From Rhizobium sp. L51/94 (lineage in GTDB: Bacteria; Pseudomonadota; Alphaproteobacteria; Rhizobiales; Rhizobiaceae), in NCBI RefSeq assembly GCF_019355555.1, contig NZ_CP072141.1, forward strand, positions 1,420,001 to 1,484,000: DNA of 64,000 nt, written 5' to 3'. Below the pieces are notes generated by a model, which worked only from the letters and a program-made list of their open reading frames with translations, was not told the DNA's origin and ran no database searches. The translations under genes were made by a program, and so were the position numbers. Positions 52,054 through 61,214 of this stretch are shown piece by piece. How positions within the stretch are numbered: the stretch's first letter is position 1; each line of letters opens with the position of its first letter.

Positions 52054-52992
52054 TCAATTCATGAGGTGCTTGAGCAATTCGCTATCGGAGTTGACGGTGT
52101 CCTTGACACGCACCGTGTAGTTTTCGCCGGACTTGCCGAATTCGCAGATGTAGATGTCCTTGCCGTTGGCGCTGACCTCGACGTTCACATCGCTGCTGTC
52201 CATGAACGGAATGACGTCGCCGACGGCAAGCTTGGAGATTGTCTCCAGCGTCAGCGATTGCAGCCGGATGCGGGCGTCGATCGTCACATGGGAACGGTGA
52301 ACCTGCTCCGTGATCTGTTGGGTCCAAGCTTCCGACTTCACCGTCTGGTTCTTCGCCTTCGGTGGCGTGACGACGGTTTTCAAGAGGACCTTCTGCGGCA
52401 CCACCAGCATGAAATGCGATGTGGCGGCGCCCAGCTTGATCGACATCTTGATGGCTGCCGCATACTCGTCCGGCTGGCCTTCCGCCGGCGGCTTGCCGTC
52501 TTCGATATTCTGCGCTGGCTCGAGGTAGGGCTCGAAACCGCCCGGTGCGTTGACGGCGGAGCGCAGCACGCTGGCGATCTTGTCGAACACCATGACGGCA
52601 AGGTCGAGCTCCATTAGCGAGAGCGGCCGCAGCTTCGGCGTTGTGATGGTCTCGGGCATCGCGCCCAGCATCCGCTCCATCAGCGTCAGGATAAATCCGG
52701 CGCCGCAGCCGAGCACGAAGTTCGGCGACCAGTTGCGCAACGAGCCGTGGACGACGGCGACGTTCGCGCCGAGCCCTTCGATCAGCTCGTCCATGGCGCC
52801 GGTCTTGCTGCCGGCATAGGAGACGACGACGTCGATGCCGATCTCGCTCTTGATAAGGTCAGGCAGGAATTCGCTGTAGACCTGACCGATCGAGGCACAA
52901 AGTTTCTCGACCCGTTGGTGATCGCCCAGGCCGCCGGTCAGCTTGGCGAGAAGGGTCGGACTCATCGGCGTACGCGGTGTATCATCCATCAT
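52054..52992 (-). CDS. fliM: Flagellar motor switch protein FliM
   Basis: A 312-residue FliM, the rotor subunit that receives CheY-P. The middle domain (about 30-210) is a CheC-like fold (LCASIGQVYSEFLPDLIKSE, then LIEGLGANVAVVHGSLRNWS). The C-terminal SpoA domain (about 230-305) shows RIRLQSLTLETISKLAVGDV. The N-terminal CheY-docking motif (LSQxEIDALL in enterics) is absent: the protein begins [20 protein letters not shown]. The first ATG at 52992 overlaps the motA stop (TGATG), so translation is coupled. Confidence 0.9.
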   Translation of the reverse strand: MMDDTPRTPMSPTLLAKLTGGLGDHQRVEKLCASIGQVYSEFLPDLIKSEIGIDVVVSYAGSKTGAMDELIEGLGANVAVVHGSLRNWSPNFVLGCGAGFILTLMERMLGAMPETITTPKLRPLSLMELDLAVMVFDKIASVLRSAVNAPGGFEPYLEPAQNIEDGKPPAEGQPDEYAAAIKMSIKLGAATSHFMLVVPQKVLLKTVVTPPKAKNQTVKSEAWTQQITEQVHRSHVTIDARIRLQSLTLETISKLAVGDVIPFMDSSDVNVEVSANGKDIYICEFGKSGENYTVRVKDTVNSDSELLKHLMN

Positions 52993-53864
52993 CAAGCTGC
53001 CTTGTTCTCGCCGCCCGGATTCATCATTTCCTGCTCGACGGCATCGATCGAGGGACGCTCATAAGCCGAAATTGTCTTGCGGCCGTATTCCAAGGCAACC
53101 TGCGGTACGGAGCCGTTCATGTAGGCGAGCAGCGTTTGCTTGACGATGACATAGAGGCGATGCTGCTTGCTGCGGACGATCTTGATCTGCGAAACCAGCG
53201 GCGCGCACACCGAATAGGACAGCAGGATGCCGAGGAAGGTGCCGACCAGTGCCGAGCCGATCAACTCGCCCAGCACTTCCGGCGGATCGTTGATATGGCT
53301 CATGGCCTTGATGACGCCGAGAACGGCCGCGACGATACCGATAGCCGGGAAGGCGTCGCCCATCGTCGTGATCGCGTAGAATGGCTTCATCTTGTCATGC
53401 AGGATGGTGTTGATTTCCTCGTCCATCAGCGCCTCGATCTCGTGTGAGCGGGCATTGCCAATGATGATCAGGCGGACATAGTCGCAGATGAAGGCCGTCA
53501 GTTCCTTGTTCTTCAGGATCGTCGGAGCCGTCTGGAAGATCGAGGATTCGTCCGGATTGTCGATGTGTGCTTCGATCTCGTTGCGCGACTTGGTGCGCAG
53601 GTCGCGCATCAGGGCATAGAGGACGCCGAGCACGTCGAGGTAGTTGCGTTCCTTTGGCACCGAATGCTTGAACGCCTCGCCCAGTGCCTTCCCGGAATCC
53701 TTGATGACTTTCATGGTGTTGGCCATGATGAAGCCGCCGAAGCCGGCACCCCCGATCACCAGGAACTCGAATGGCTGCATAAGCGCACCGAGATGGCCAC
53801 CCATGGCCATAAAGCCACCGATGATGCAACCAAAGGTCACAACGAATCCGATTATGATGTTCAT
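52992..53864 (-). CDS. motA: Flagellar stator protein MotA
   Basis: A 290-residue proton-channel stator subunit with four spans: about 4-22 ([19 protein letters not shown]), 30-50, 165-185 and 200-220. The cytoplasmic loop between spans 2 and 3 contains the charged residues for FliG contact, including the Arg-rich [20 protein letters not shown]. Pro residues of the proton path occur in [19 protein letters not shown]. The start (MNIIIGF) at 53864 follows AGGTATGGA; motB is not next to it, unlike in enterics. fliM overlaps its end. Confidence 0.95.
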   Translation of the reverse strand: MNIIIGFVVTFGCIIGGFMAMGGHLGALMQPFEFLVIGGAGFGGFIMANTMKVIKDSGKALGEAFKHSVPKERNYLDVLGVLYALMRDLRTKSRNEIEAHIDNPDESSIFQTAPTILKNKELTAFICDYVRLIIIGNARSHEIEALMDEEINTILHDKMKPFYAITTMGDAFPAIGIVAAVLGVIKAMSHINDPPEVLGELIGSALVGTFLGILLSYSVCAPLVSQIKIVRSKQHRLYVIVKQTLLAYMNGSVPQVALEYGRKTISAYERPSIDAVEQEMMNPGGENKAA

Positions 53865-54090
53865 CGACGGTCCATACCTGACGTTGTTTCTGATGTCTGG
53901 AGTAGGTTGCCTATCTTGCGTGAGGCTGTTTCCCACGCCGTTTTTGCCAAGTCTTCCATAGTGTCAGCTTCGCACAAGGAAGTGCTGAGATAAGGCAGGG
54001 CAAGGGCATCCATGCCCATCTAACGAATGGACATGCACGTCACCGGCGGCTTCCATTTCCGTTATTCTCCAATGTCCGGAGGGCGTTGCC
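53865..54090. promoter_or_regulatory. Divergent promoter region of motA and flgF units
   Basis: A 226-base region between the leftward motA unit and the rightward flgF unit. An inverted repeat GGGCAT/ATGCCC with a two-base spacer lies at 54004-54017, 74 bases before flgF. In S. meliloti such promoters are activated by Rem, but no Rem site could be identified here by eye. Confidence 0.55.
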
Positions 54091-54828
54091 ATGCAGTCTG
54101 GTATCTATGTGTCTCTATCCTCGCAGATGGCCCTCGAGCGGCGGCTGACGACGATCGCCGATAACATGGCCAATGTGAACACCACTGGCTTTCGCGGCAC
54201 GGAGGTCAAGTTCAACCAGGTGCTCAGCAACACCGACAACAAGCTCGGCTCCAAGGTCGCCTTCGTGACGCAAGGCAACGATTATCTTTCAACCGAGTCC
54301 GGCGAACTGCAGAATACCGGCAGCCTGTTCGACTTCGCGGTCAAGGGCGATGCCTGGTTCGGCATCAATACTCCCGCCGGCACAGTTCTGACACGCGACG
54401 GACGGTTTTCGATGACATCGACTGGAGCCCTTGTATCGGAGCGGGGCTTCCCTGTCCTCGATCCCAATGGCGGGCAGATCCAGCTCAATCCGCAGGGCGG
54501 AGAGCCTAATGTCACGGCCAACGGCGAGATCTTCCAGAACAACAAGCAGATGGGCACGATCGGTCTCTACACCGCCGACCTCAGCAAGGGCTTCGTGCGA
54601 TATTCCAACAGCGGCATCATTGCCTCGCAGACACCGCAGGCGGTCGTCGACAGTTCCAAGGTCGGCGTTGCTCAAGGATATCTCGAAAATTCCAACGTCA
54701 ATGGCATGCGCGAGATGACGCAGCTGATCGAAGTCAGCCGCGCCTTCGACAACATATCGACGCTGACGGGCTCGAGCGAAAGCTCGCTCGACGAGGCAAT
54801 CAAGACCCTCGGCAGCAAGTCATCTTAA
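54091..54828 (+). CDS. flgF: Flagellar basal-body rod protein FlgF
   Basis: A 245-residue proximal/distal rod protein. The N-terminal rod signature is SSQMALERRLTTIADNMANV followed by NTTGFRGTEVKF. The middle domain has FAVKGDAWFGINTPAGTVLT, and the conserved C-terminal helix is MREMTQLIEVSRAFDNISTL. CGGAGGG precedes the ATG. First of 11 rightward genes with close spacing. Confidence 0.93.
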   Translation: MQSGIYVSLSSQMALERRLTTIADNMANVNTTGFRGTEVKFNQVLSNTDNKLGSKVAFVTQGNDYLSTESGELQNTGSLFDFAVKGDAWFGINTPAGTVLTRDGRFSMTSTGALVSERGFPVLDPNGGQIQLNPQGGEPNVTANGEIFQNNKQMGTIGLYTADLSKGFVRYSNSGIIASQTPQAVVDSSKVGVAQGYLENSNVNGMREMTQLIEVSRAFDNISTLTGSSESSLDEAIKTLGSKSS

Positions 54829-54839
54829 GGGGTCGGTAG

Positions 54840-56291
54840 ATGGATCAACTCGAAGACACGATCTTGGATCCGCTAGGCCTCGAAGATCCGGATGAGACGC
54901 CGGCGGCCCCTGTGCTCCCGGAAATACCGATTTCGCAGAAGCTTGGGCAACTCGCCGAGCTTGCCCGCTACTACGGCACGCCGGAGAACGCCGTTGCCCA
55001 TGGCGGCCATGTCAGGACCATTGCCGCTGGCCACTACACCGTCTCCGGCCTCTCGCGGCACGTCCGGCTTGGCGAATTCGTCGGCCATCTGTCTCCGACG
55101 GGCGTCCACCTCGGCGAAGTCGTGCGGGTCGAGCAGGACCTGATCTTCGTCTGCCCGATCGAGCCGGGCGAGCCGATCGGCATTCACGACAAGGTCATCC
55201 AGAAGGGTGCCTTCCGTATCAGCCCATCCAGCGACTGGTGTGGGCGCACGATCAATTCGCTGGGCGAGCCTATCGATGGGCTGGGTCCCCTGACGCAAGG
55301 CTCCACGCCCCGCTCGATCTCAAACCTCGCCCCGCCGTCGATGACCCGTCAGCGCGTTGAGACCGGGTTCAAGACCGGCGTCCGCGCCATCGATATCTTT
55401 ACGCCGCTGTGCCTCGGCCAGCGCCTCGGCATTTTTGCCGGCTCTGGCGTCGGCAAATCGACGCTGCTGTCGATGCTGGCGCGCGCCGAGGCTTTCGACA
55501 AGGTCGTCATCGCGCTGGTCGGCGAGCGTGGCCGCGAAGTCCGCGAGTTCATCGAAGACACGCTCGGTCCGCATATGAGCAAGTCGGTCGCAGTCGTCGC
55601 CACCAGCGATGAAAGCCCTATGCTGCGCAAGATGGCGCCGCTCGCAGCCATCACCATCGCCGAACATTTTCGCGATGCCGGCGACAATGTGCTTCTGATC
55701 GTCGACAGCGTCACGCGCTTTGCCCACGCCATCCGCGAAGTCGCGACGGCGTCCGGCGAGCCGCCGATTGCCCGTGGCTATCCGGCCTCTGTGTTTACCG
55801 AACTGCCGCGCCTGCTCGAGCGCGCCGGTCCCGGCCCGGAAGGTACCGGGACGATCACCGCGATCATCTCGATCCTGGTCGACGGCGACAATCACAACGA
55901 CCCGATCGCCGATTCCACCCGCGGCATTCTCGATGGCCATATCGTCCTGCAGCGCAGCCTAGCCGAAGAGGGACGCTATCCGCCGATCGATCCGCTGTCG
56001 TCAGTCTCGCGTCTTGCCCGAAAGGCATGGACGCCGGACCAGGAGAAGCTGGTGTCGCGGCTGAAGTCTCTCGTCCACCGCTTCGAGGAAACTCGAGATC
56101 TCCGTCTCATCGGCGGTTACCGGGCCGGCAGTGACGCGGACGTCGACATGGCGATCAAGCAGGTCCCGCTCATCTACGACGTTCTTAAGCAGTTGCCGAA
56201 CGATCGCCCCTCGATCGATGCCTTCACCGACCTTGCAACGGCGTTGAAGAATGGTGCTGCCGCCCCGGCCAACGCAAGACCCAGAGGCTGA
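54840..56291 (+). CDS. fliI: Flagellum-specific ATPase FliI
   Basis: A 483-residue hexameric ATPase that unloads flagellar export cargo from its chaperones. Walker A is GSGVGKST (about 201-208) and Walker B is the NVLLIVDSVTRFAHAI segment. VGERGREVREFIEDTLGPHM and the YPPIDPLSSVSRLA arginine-finger region are present. The N-terminal 35 residues are acidic and proline-rich. AAGGGG precedes the ATG, 12 bases after flgF. The next gene starts two bases after its stop. Confidence 0.96.
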   Translation: MDQLEDTILDPLGLEDPDETPAAPVLPEIPISQKLGQLAELARYYGTPENAVAHGGHVRTIAAGHYTVSGLSRHVRLGEFVGHLSPTGVHLGEVVRVEQDLIFVCPIEPGEPIGIHDKVIQKGAFRISPSSDWCGRTINSLGEPIDGLGPLTQGSTPRSISNLAPPSMTRQRVETGFKTGVRAIDIFTPLCLGQRLGIFAGSGVGKSTLLSMLARAEAFDKVVIALVGERGREVREFIEDTLGPHMSKSVAVVATSDESPMLRKMAPLAAITIAEHFRDAGDNVLLIVDSVTRFAHAIREVATASGEPPIARGYPASVFTELPRLLERAGPGPEGTGTITAIISILVDGDNHNDPIADSTRGILDGHIVLQRSLAEEGRYPPIDPLSSVSRLARKAWTPDQEKLVSRLKSLVHRFEETRDLRLIGGYRAGSDADVDMAIKQVPLIYDVLKQLPNDRPSIDAFTDLATALKNGAAAPANARPRG

Positions 56292-56292
56292 C

Positions 56293-56850
56293 GTGAAAGC
56301 AATCGATACAGACGCCGGCGCAAAGCCGTTGACGGAGCAGAAGCGCAAGCGTGTCTTGCGTGGCGATACGGCGCTGAAGGGTGCTGGTCTGGCGCTGGCC
56401 GCACTGTCGGCTTTCTTCCCCTGGTATGTATTCCTGAACCCCGACAAGTTCGGCATGCAGGTGGCTGAGGGCGAACGCACCCGTGCTTTGCCGAGCAGCT
56501 GGGAGCAGCGCAACGTCTTCAGCGTCTCTCCGATGGGATTGGCCAACAGCAACGAGACGGACAGCAAGCCCCTGGTCGATACCGATCGATTGACCACGGC
56601 GACGACCGGCACCGCCGCTCCCGCCGACGTCAAAGGCGCCGATGCCGAAAACCAGCCGTTTCCGGGCGTGTCCGATTTTCGCCTGCTGCACGTTTCCAAC
56701 GGGCGTGCGCTCATCCAGGATGCAGCCGGCATGTATGTCGTGAGGATCGGGTCTGTCCTTCCCGACAACAGCCGCCTTTCGCGCCTCGAGCAGCGCAAGG
56801 GCAAGTGGGTGATGATCACCTCGACCGGCGCTGTCTACGACGCCAACTGA
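56293..56850 (+). CDS. Conserved single-span protein of the flagellar operon, unknown function
   Basis: A 185-residue protein with a cytoplasmic Lys/Arg-rich start (AKPLTEQKRKRVLRGDTALK), one span at about 28-46 (GAGLALAALSAFFPWYVFLN) and a periplasmic remainder. The C-terminal part (about 125-185) is beta-rich: FPGVSDFRLLHVSNGRALIQ, then DAAGMYVVRIGSVLPDNSRL. It starts at GTG 56293, two bases after fliI, with AGAGG as ribosome site. Similarly placed uncharacterised genes exist in other rhizobial flagellar operons. A role in flagellar assembly is inferred from context only. Confidence 0.8.
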   Translation: MKAIDTDAGAKPLTEQKRKRVLRGDTALKGAGLALAALSAFFPWYVFLNPDKFGMQVAEGERTRALPSSWEQRNVFSVSPMGLANSNETDSKPLVDTDRLTTATTGTAAPADVKGADAENQPFPGVSDFRLLHVSNGRALIQDAAGMYVVRIGSVLPDNSRLSRLEQRKGKWVMITSTGAVYDAN

Positions 56851-57013
56851 CGGCGCGCCTTTTGGGCGCTTCGTTTCATGGAAAAACCTCCCGACGGAAG
56901 GACGGCAGCATCGCCCGCGCGGTGCTGGGCGGAGAGGCGTATCGGCGACGGCCGCGCATATTCGAAGTTACGCAATCAAACGCGTTTGCCGCAAGTCCCA
57001 CGCAAGATTACCG

Positions 57014-57028
57014 GCCTAGTGTCTAGGC
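57014..57028. repeat. Inverted repeat before flgB
   Basis: GCCTAG (57014-57019) and CTAGGC (57023-57028) around TGT lie 21 bases before the flgB start, in the only sizeable gap (199 bases) of this operon. It could be an internal promoter operator. Confidence 0.45.
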
Positions 57029-57049
57029 ATACGAATGGAGATGATCCCC

Positions 57050-57442
57050 ATGCAACCGATCCAGCTTTTTGACCTAGCATCGCGCCAAGCAGAATGGTTG
57101 TCGGTGCGTCAGCAGGTGGTTGCAGGCAACATCGCCAACGCCAACACCCCCAAATTCCATGCCAAGGACGTCACGCCGTTCGAAGCCGTGCTCAACAACC
57201 AGACGGTTGGCATGGCGCGCACGAACCCGGCGCATCTTTCAGGCACCGAAATGGGCAGCACCGACAAAATCGGTGTCGAGGAAGCCTCTCTAAACCAGGA
57301 AATCGGTGTCCAGGAATCGGGCAACACCGTTGGCCTGGAATCCGAACTGACCAAGACCGGTGAAATTCAGCGGCAGTACGGTTTGAACACCGCCCTCGTC
57401 AGTTCCTTCAATCGCATGATGATGATGGTCGTGGGGAAATAA
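57050..57442 (+). CDS. flgB: Flagellar basal-body rod protein FlgB
   Basis: A 130-residue proximal rod protein. N-terminal signature LASRQAEWLSVRQQVVAGNI, then ANANTPKFHAKDVTPFEAVL; C-terminal helix (about 105-128) LNTALVSSFNRMMMMVVGK. ATG 57050 is preferred to ATG 57035 or 57041 because GGAG lies nine bases before it and MQPIQLF is the usual start. It follows a 199-base gap and may have its own promoter. flgC starts four bases after its stop. Confidence 0.92.
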   Translation: MQPIQLFDLASRQAEWLSVRQQVVAGNIANANTPKFHAKDVTPFEAVLNNQTVGMARTNPAHLSGTEMGSTDKIGVEEASLNQEIGVQESGNTVGLESELTKTGEIQRQYGLNTALVSSFNRMMMMVVGK

Positions 57443-57445
57443 AAA

Positions 57446-57859
57446 ATGGATCCATTAACTGCTGCCATGAAGGTGGCAGGCTCAGGTCTCGAAGCTCAAT
57501 CGACCCGCCTGCGCATCGTTTCGGAAAATATCGCAAACGCCCGTTCGACGGGCGACACGCCGGGCGCCAACCCCTACCGCCGCAAGACGGTAACCTTTGG
57601 CGCCGAACTCGACCATACCAACAACCTGACCACGGTCGGCGTCAAGAAAGTCGGTCAGGACCAGGGCAAGTTCGTCGAGGAATACGACCCCGGCAATCCA
57701 GCTGCGGACCAGAGGGGCTACGTCAAGATGCCGAATGTCAACGTTCTCGTTGAAATGGCCGATATGCGCGAAGCCAATCGCTCCTACGAGGCCAATCTCC
57801 AGACGATCAAGCAATCGCGCGATCTAATCAATTCCACCATCGATTTGTTGAAGTCCTGA
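57446..57859 (+). CDS. flgC: Flagellar basal-body rod protein FlgC
   Basis: A 137-residue proximal rod protein. N-terminal rod signature [20 protein letters not shown], then [11 protein letters not shown] with the conserved Asn; the extended beta loop in the middle reaches about 100. The C-terminal helix is [20 protein letters not shown], then [16 protein letters not shown]. Length matches the family. GGGAAATAA is the ribosome-site area. Confidence 0.94.
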   Translation: MDPLTAAMKVAGSGLEAQSTRLRIVSENIANARSTGDTPGANPYRRKTVTFGAELDHTNNLTTVGVKKVGQDQGKFVEEYDPGNPAADQRGYVKMPNVNVLVEMADMREANRSYEANLQTIKQSRDLINSTIDLLKS

Positions 57860-57861
57860 TC

Positions 57862-58236
57862 ATGATTGACGCTATCAAAAGTCTCACCTCACTTTCTTCG
57901 ATGACGCGCGGCCTCGGCAGCGTTTCGGAAGATGCGTCCTCGTCGCTGACAACAGGCTTGATGCCCGGCCTGTCGACTGGCGTGACCACCCCGGGTGCAA
58001 CGCCTGGCGCCGACACCGGCATGAGCTTTGCTTCTGTCATGAGCAACATGGCCAAGGATACGGTCAGCACCCTGAAGGGAGCTGAAGCGGCTTCCTTCGC
58101 CGGTATCAAGGGCACCATGGGCACTCGCGAGGTGGTCGATGCCGTCATGCAGGCCAACCAGACCCTGCAAACGACCGTCGCAGTCCGTGACAAGCTTGTT
58201 TCGGCCTTCCTAGACATCACGAAAATGCAGATTTAA
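57862..58236 (+). CDS. fliE: Flagellar hook-basal body protein FliE
   Basis: A 124-residue FliE linking the MS ring to the rod. The C-terminal half carries the family pattern [20 protein letters not shown], then the stretch [20 protein letters not shown] and [14 protein letters not shown]. The N-terminal part is Thr/Gly/Pro-rich and variable. It starts two bases after flgC and lies in the usual Rhizobiales order flgB-flgC-fliE-flgG. Confidence 0.92.
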   Translation: MIDAIKSLTSLSSMTRGLGSVSEDASSSLTTGLMPGLSTGVTTPGATPGADTGMSFASVMSNMAKDTVSTLKGAEAASFAGIKGTMGTREVVDAVMQANQTLQTTVAVRDKLVSAFLDITKMQI

Positions 58237-58253
58237 CGGGATCGGACGAAGAC

Positions 58254-59042
58254 ATGAGAGCGCTTGCCATTGCGGCTACGGGCATGGATGCCCAGCAGAC
58301 CAATCTCGAGGTCATCGCGAACAATATCGCGAACATCAACACGACGGCTTACAAGCGCTCCCGCGCCGAGTTTTCGGACCTTCTCTACCAGACGGAACGG
58401 GCCAAGGGCATCTCCAACCGCCCCAACCAGGCAGCCGTACCCGAGGGCGCCAATATCGGTCTCGGCGTGCAGACGTCCGCCGTCCGCAACATTCATATCC
58501 AGGGCGAGCTGTCGCAGACCGAGAACGATCTCGACGTCGCGGTTGTCGGTCGTGGCTGGTTCCAGATCCAGATGCCTGACGGCACGACGGCCTACACCCG
58601 CGCCGGCTCCTTCAACAAGAGCGACACCGGCCAGATCGTCACCGTAGACGGCAATGTCCTGCAGCCTGGGATCACCGTTCCAAGCAACGCCAGCAAGATC
58701 ACGATCAGCACCTCCGGCGAAATTTCCGCCACCATCGGCACGTCGGCCACGCCGACGATCCTTGGGCAAATGCAGCTCGCCAATTTCGTCAACGAGGCAG
58801 GCCTGCAGCCCATGGGCAGCAATCTGTTCACCCAGACCCCGGCCTCTGGCGATCCCGTCGTTTCCAATCCCAATCTCGATGGCTTCGGCGCGATCAAGCA
58901 GGGCTACCTGGAATCGTCGAACGTCGACCCGGTGAAGGAAATCACCGAGCTGATTACGGCCCAGCGCGCTTATGAAATGAATTCCAAGGTTATCACCACG
59001 GCCGACGACATGGCCTCGGTGGTCAGCAAAAACCTCAAGTAG
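58254..59042 (+). CDS. flgG: Flagellar distal rod protein FlgG
   Basis: A 262-residue distal rod protein. Rod signature at the start: [20 protein letters not shown], then [18 protein letters not shown]. The FlgG-specific insertion follows near residue 45 ([20 protein letters not shown]). [20 protein letters not shown] is in the middle, and the C-terminal helix is [20 protein letters not shown]. Length is typical (260-262). Confidence 0.96.
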   Translation: MRALAIAATGMDAQQTNLEVIANNIANINTTAYKRSRAEFSDLLYQTERAKGISNRPNQAAVPEGANIGLGVQTSAVRNIHIQGELSQTENDLDVAVVGRGWFQIQMPDGTTAYTRAGSFNKSDTGQIVTVDGNVLQPGITVPSNASKITISTSGEISATIGTSATPTILGQMQLANFVNEAGLQPMGSNLFTQTPASGDPVVSNPNLDGFGAIKQGYLESSNVDPVKEITELITAQRAYEMNSKVITTADDMASVVSKNLK

Positions 59043-59059
59043 CAAAGAGAGAGCCGGAC

Positions 59060-59551
59060 ATGATCGTTCGCCAGGCAAAAAGCGTTGCAGTCGCGTGGCT
59101 CGCCGTCGTCGGCCTGGCCTGCGGGTTCGTGCTGGCCCCCAGCGCCAGTGCGGAAGATCTGGGAATGGGCAAGGCGGTCGTTCCGACGGAAGCCATCTAT
59201 CCCGGAGACGTTATCAGCAGCGGTCAGCTGGAAGAGGTGCAGATCACCAATCCGAACCTCACCGGCGACTTCGCCCGCTCGATCGACGAGGTCGTCGGTC
59301 GGGTGTCGAAGCGGACATTGCTCTCCGGACGTACGATCGCGATCTCTGCGCTTCGCCAGCCCTTTGCCGTGACGCGCGGTTCCAACGTCCGGCTGGTGAT
59401 GAGCATGGGCGATATGATGATTTCGGCTGCCGGAACGCCCCTCGACGACGGTTCTATCGGTGACAAGGTCCGCGCCCGCAACATCGATTCCGGCATCATC
59501 GTCAACGGCACGGTCCTCGAGAACGGTACGATCCGTGTGGTAGCAAAATGA
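59060..59551 (+). CDS. flgA: P-ring assembly chaperone FlgA
   Basis: A 163-residue periplasmic chaperone for FlgI. A signal peptide (SVAVAWLAVVGLACGFVLAP, cleavage near ASAED) is followed by a SAF domain and a FlgA C-terminal beta domain (GNTV-like MMISAAGTPLDDGSIGDKVR, then ARNIDSGIIVNGTVLENGTI). AAAGAGAGAG precedes the ATG at 59060. It overlaps flgI by four bases. Short by comparison with enteric FlgA (about 220), as in other rhizobia. Confidence 0.93.
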   Translation: MIVRQAKSVAVAWLAVVGLACGFVLAPSASAEDLGMGKAVVPTEAIYPGDVISSGQLEEVQITNPNLTGDFARSIDEVVGRVSKRTLLSGRTIAISALRQPFAVTRGSNVRLVMSMGDMMISAAGTPLDDGSIGDKVRARNIDSGIIVNGTVLENGTIRVVAK

Positions 59552-60666
59552 GAAGCCTGCGTCTTTTCCTGGCCATCCTGCTGATGCTGCCGAGCCTGAC
59601 CGCACCCGGTCCGGCGGCAGCGATGAGTTCGCGCATCAAGGACATTGCCTCGCTGCAGGCCGGCCGCGACAACCAGCTGATCGGCTACGGCCTGATCGTC
59701 GGCCTGCAGGGCACCGGCGACGGCCTGCGCTCGTCGCCGTTCACCGAGCAATCGATGCGCGCCATGCTCCAGAATCTCGGTATCTCGACGCAAGGCGGCC
59801 AGTCCAGCGCGAAGAACACCGCCGCTGTCATGGTCACCTCGAACCTTCCGCCATTCGCCAGCCCCGGCAGCCGCATCGACGTGACGGTCAGCTCGCTTGG
59901 CGACGCAAGCTCGCTGCGCGGTGGTACGCTGATCATGACATCGCTCAGCGGTGCCGACGGCCAGATCTATGCCGTCGCGCAAGGCTCCGTCATCGTTTCG
60001 GGCTTTCAGGCCCAGGGCGCGGCAGCAACGGTGACCGAGGGCGTCACGACTGCCGGTCGCGTGCCCGGAGGCGCCATCGTCGAGCGCGAGCTGCCGTCGC
60101 GCTTCAAGGACTCGGTCAATCTCGTCCTGCAGCTGCGCAACCCCGATTTCTCGACCTCGATCCGCATCGCCGACACGGTCAATGCCTACGCCTCGTCCCG
60201 TTTCGGCGCGCCGATTGCCGAAGCCAAGGATTCGCAGGAAGTGGCGATCGCCAAGCCGAAGACGGCCGATCTTACCCGATTGATGGCCGATCTCGAAAAT
60301 CTCGAAGTCCAGACCGATACGCCGGCCAAGGTCGTCATCAACGAGCGCACCGGAACGATCATCATCGGCGCCGACGTCCGGGTCTCGCCGGTTGCCGTGA
60401 GCTATGGAACGCTGACCGTTCAGGTCAGCGAGAACCCGCAGATCATCCAGCCGCAGCCATTCAGCAACGGCGAGACGGCCGTCCAGGACCAGACCGACAT
60501 CTCGGCGACCAAGTCCGGCGGCCGCGTCGCAGTCCTGCAGGGGCCCGACCTGAAGACCCTGGTGTCCGGTCTCAACAATATCGGCGTCAAGCCCGATGGC
60601 ATCATCGCCATTCTCCAGGGCATAAAATCGGCTGGCGCACTGCAAGCGGAGCTCGTTCTTCAATGA
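59548..60666 (+). CDS. flgI: Flagellar P-ring protein FlgI
   Basis: A 372-residue periplasmic ring protein. Signal peptide LRLFLAILLMLPSLTAPGPA, then conserved SSRIKDIASLQAGRDNQLIG and YGLIVGLQGTGDGL. GGTLIMTSLSGADGQIYAVA and TDTPAKVVINERTGTIIIGA are typical. The C-terminus ends with LNNIGVKPDGIIAILQGIKS and GALQAELVLQ. Start overlaps flgA; end overlaps motE by four bases. Confidence 0.97.
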   Translation: MRSLRLFLAILLMLPSLTAPGPAAAMSSRIKDIASLQAGRDNQLIGYGLIVGLQGTGDGLRSSPFTEQSMRAMLQNLGISTQGGQSSAKNTAAVMVTSNLPPFASPGSRIDVTVSSLGDASSLRGGTLIMTSLSGADGQIYAVAQGSVIVSGFQAQGAAATVTEGVTTAGRVPGGAIVERELPSRFKDSVNLVLQLRNPDFSTSIRIADTVNAYASSRFGAPIAEAKDSQEVAIAKPKTADLTRLMADLENLEVQTDTPAKVVINERTGTIIIGADVRVSPVAVSYGTLTVQVSENPQIIQPQPFSNGETAVQDQTDISATKSGGRVAVLQGPDLKTLVSGLNNIGVKPDGIIAILQGIKSAGALQAELVLQ

Positions 60667-61214
60667 TGGGTAGAGACGTCCTCGTGCATCTTCGGGCGAA
60701 CTGCAAGACTGTCGCCCTGGCGGCGGTCGGTGCGGCGCTGCTGATCATCCCCGGTGCGTTTGCCGAGGATACGGCAAAGCCGGCGGTCGATCCATCGAGC
60801 AGCCAGGATGAGATCCGCCAGTTCTGCACCAATATCGCGGAGCCGGCTCGCGACCAGCGCTACCTGCTGCAGAAGCAGGCGCTTGAAAAACTTCAGGCCG
60901 ATGTCGACGTCCGCATTGCCATCATGGACCAGCGCAAGGCTGAGTACGAGGACTGGCTGAAGCGCCGCAACGATTTCCTTGCCAAGGCTGATGACGGCCT
61001 GGTCCAGATCTACAAGAACATGAAGCCGGATGCCGCCGCCGCCAGCCTCAACGACGTGAAGATCACCATCGCTTCTGCGATCATCATGAAGCTGAAACCA
61101 AGCCAGGCAAGCCTCATCCTCAGCGAAATGGACCCGCAGAAGGCGGCGACCGTGACCAACATCATGTCCAGCGCGTCTGATCCGAACACGTCGAAGGCCA
61201 AGGACACACAATGA
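60663..61214 (+). CDS. motE: MotE, periplasmic chaperone of the stator protein MotC
   Basis: A 183-residue protein at the locus of S. meliloti motE, whose product is a chaperone needed for periplasmic folding of MotC. Signal peptide TVALAAVGAALLIIPGAFAE; the mature part is a charged coiled coil (about 55-120; YLLQKQALEKLQADVDVRIA). The C-terminal domain has the MgtE-N-like segment LKPSQASLILSEMDPQKAAT. Start codon overlaps the flgI stop and its own stop overlaps flgH. motC lies elsewhere. Confidence 0.88.
   Translation: MMGRDVLVHLRANCKTVALAAVGAALLIIPGAFAEDTAKPAVDPSSSQDEIRQFCTNIAEPARDQRYLLQKQALEKLQADVDVRIAIMDQRKAEYEDWLKRRNDFLAKADDGLVQIYKNMKPDAAAASLNDVKITIASAIIMKLKPSQASLILSEMDPQKAATVTNIMSSASDPNTSKAKDTQ

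Noticed and set aside
56878..57072. 64-codon open frame between the unassigned protein and flgB
   Set aside because: No ribosome site, overlaps flgB, Arg/Pro-rich composition without family.
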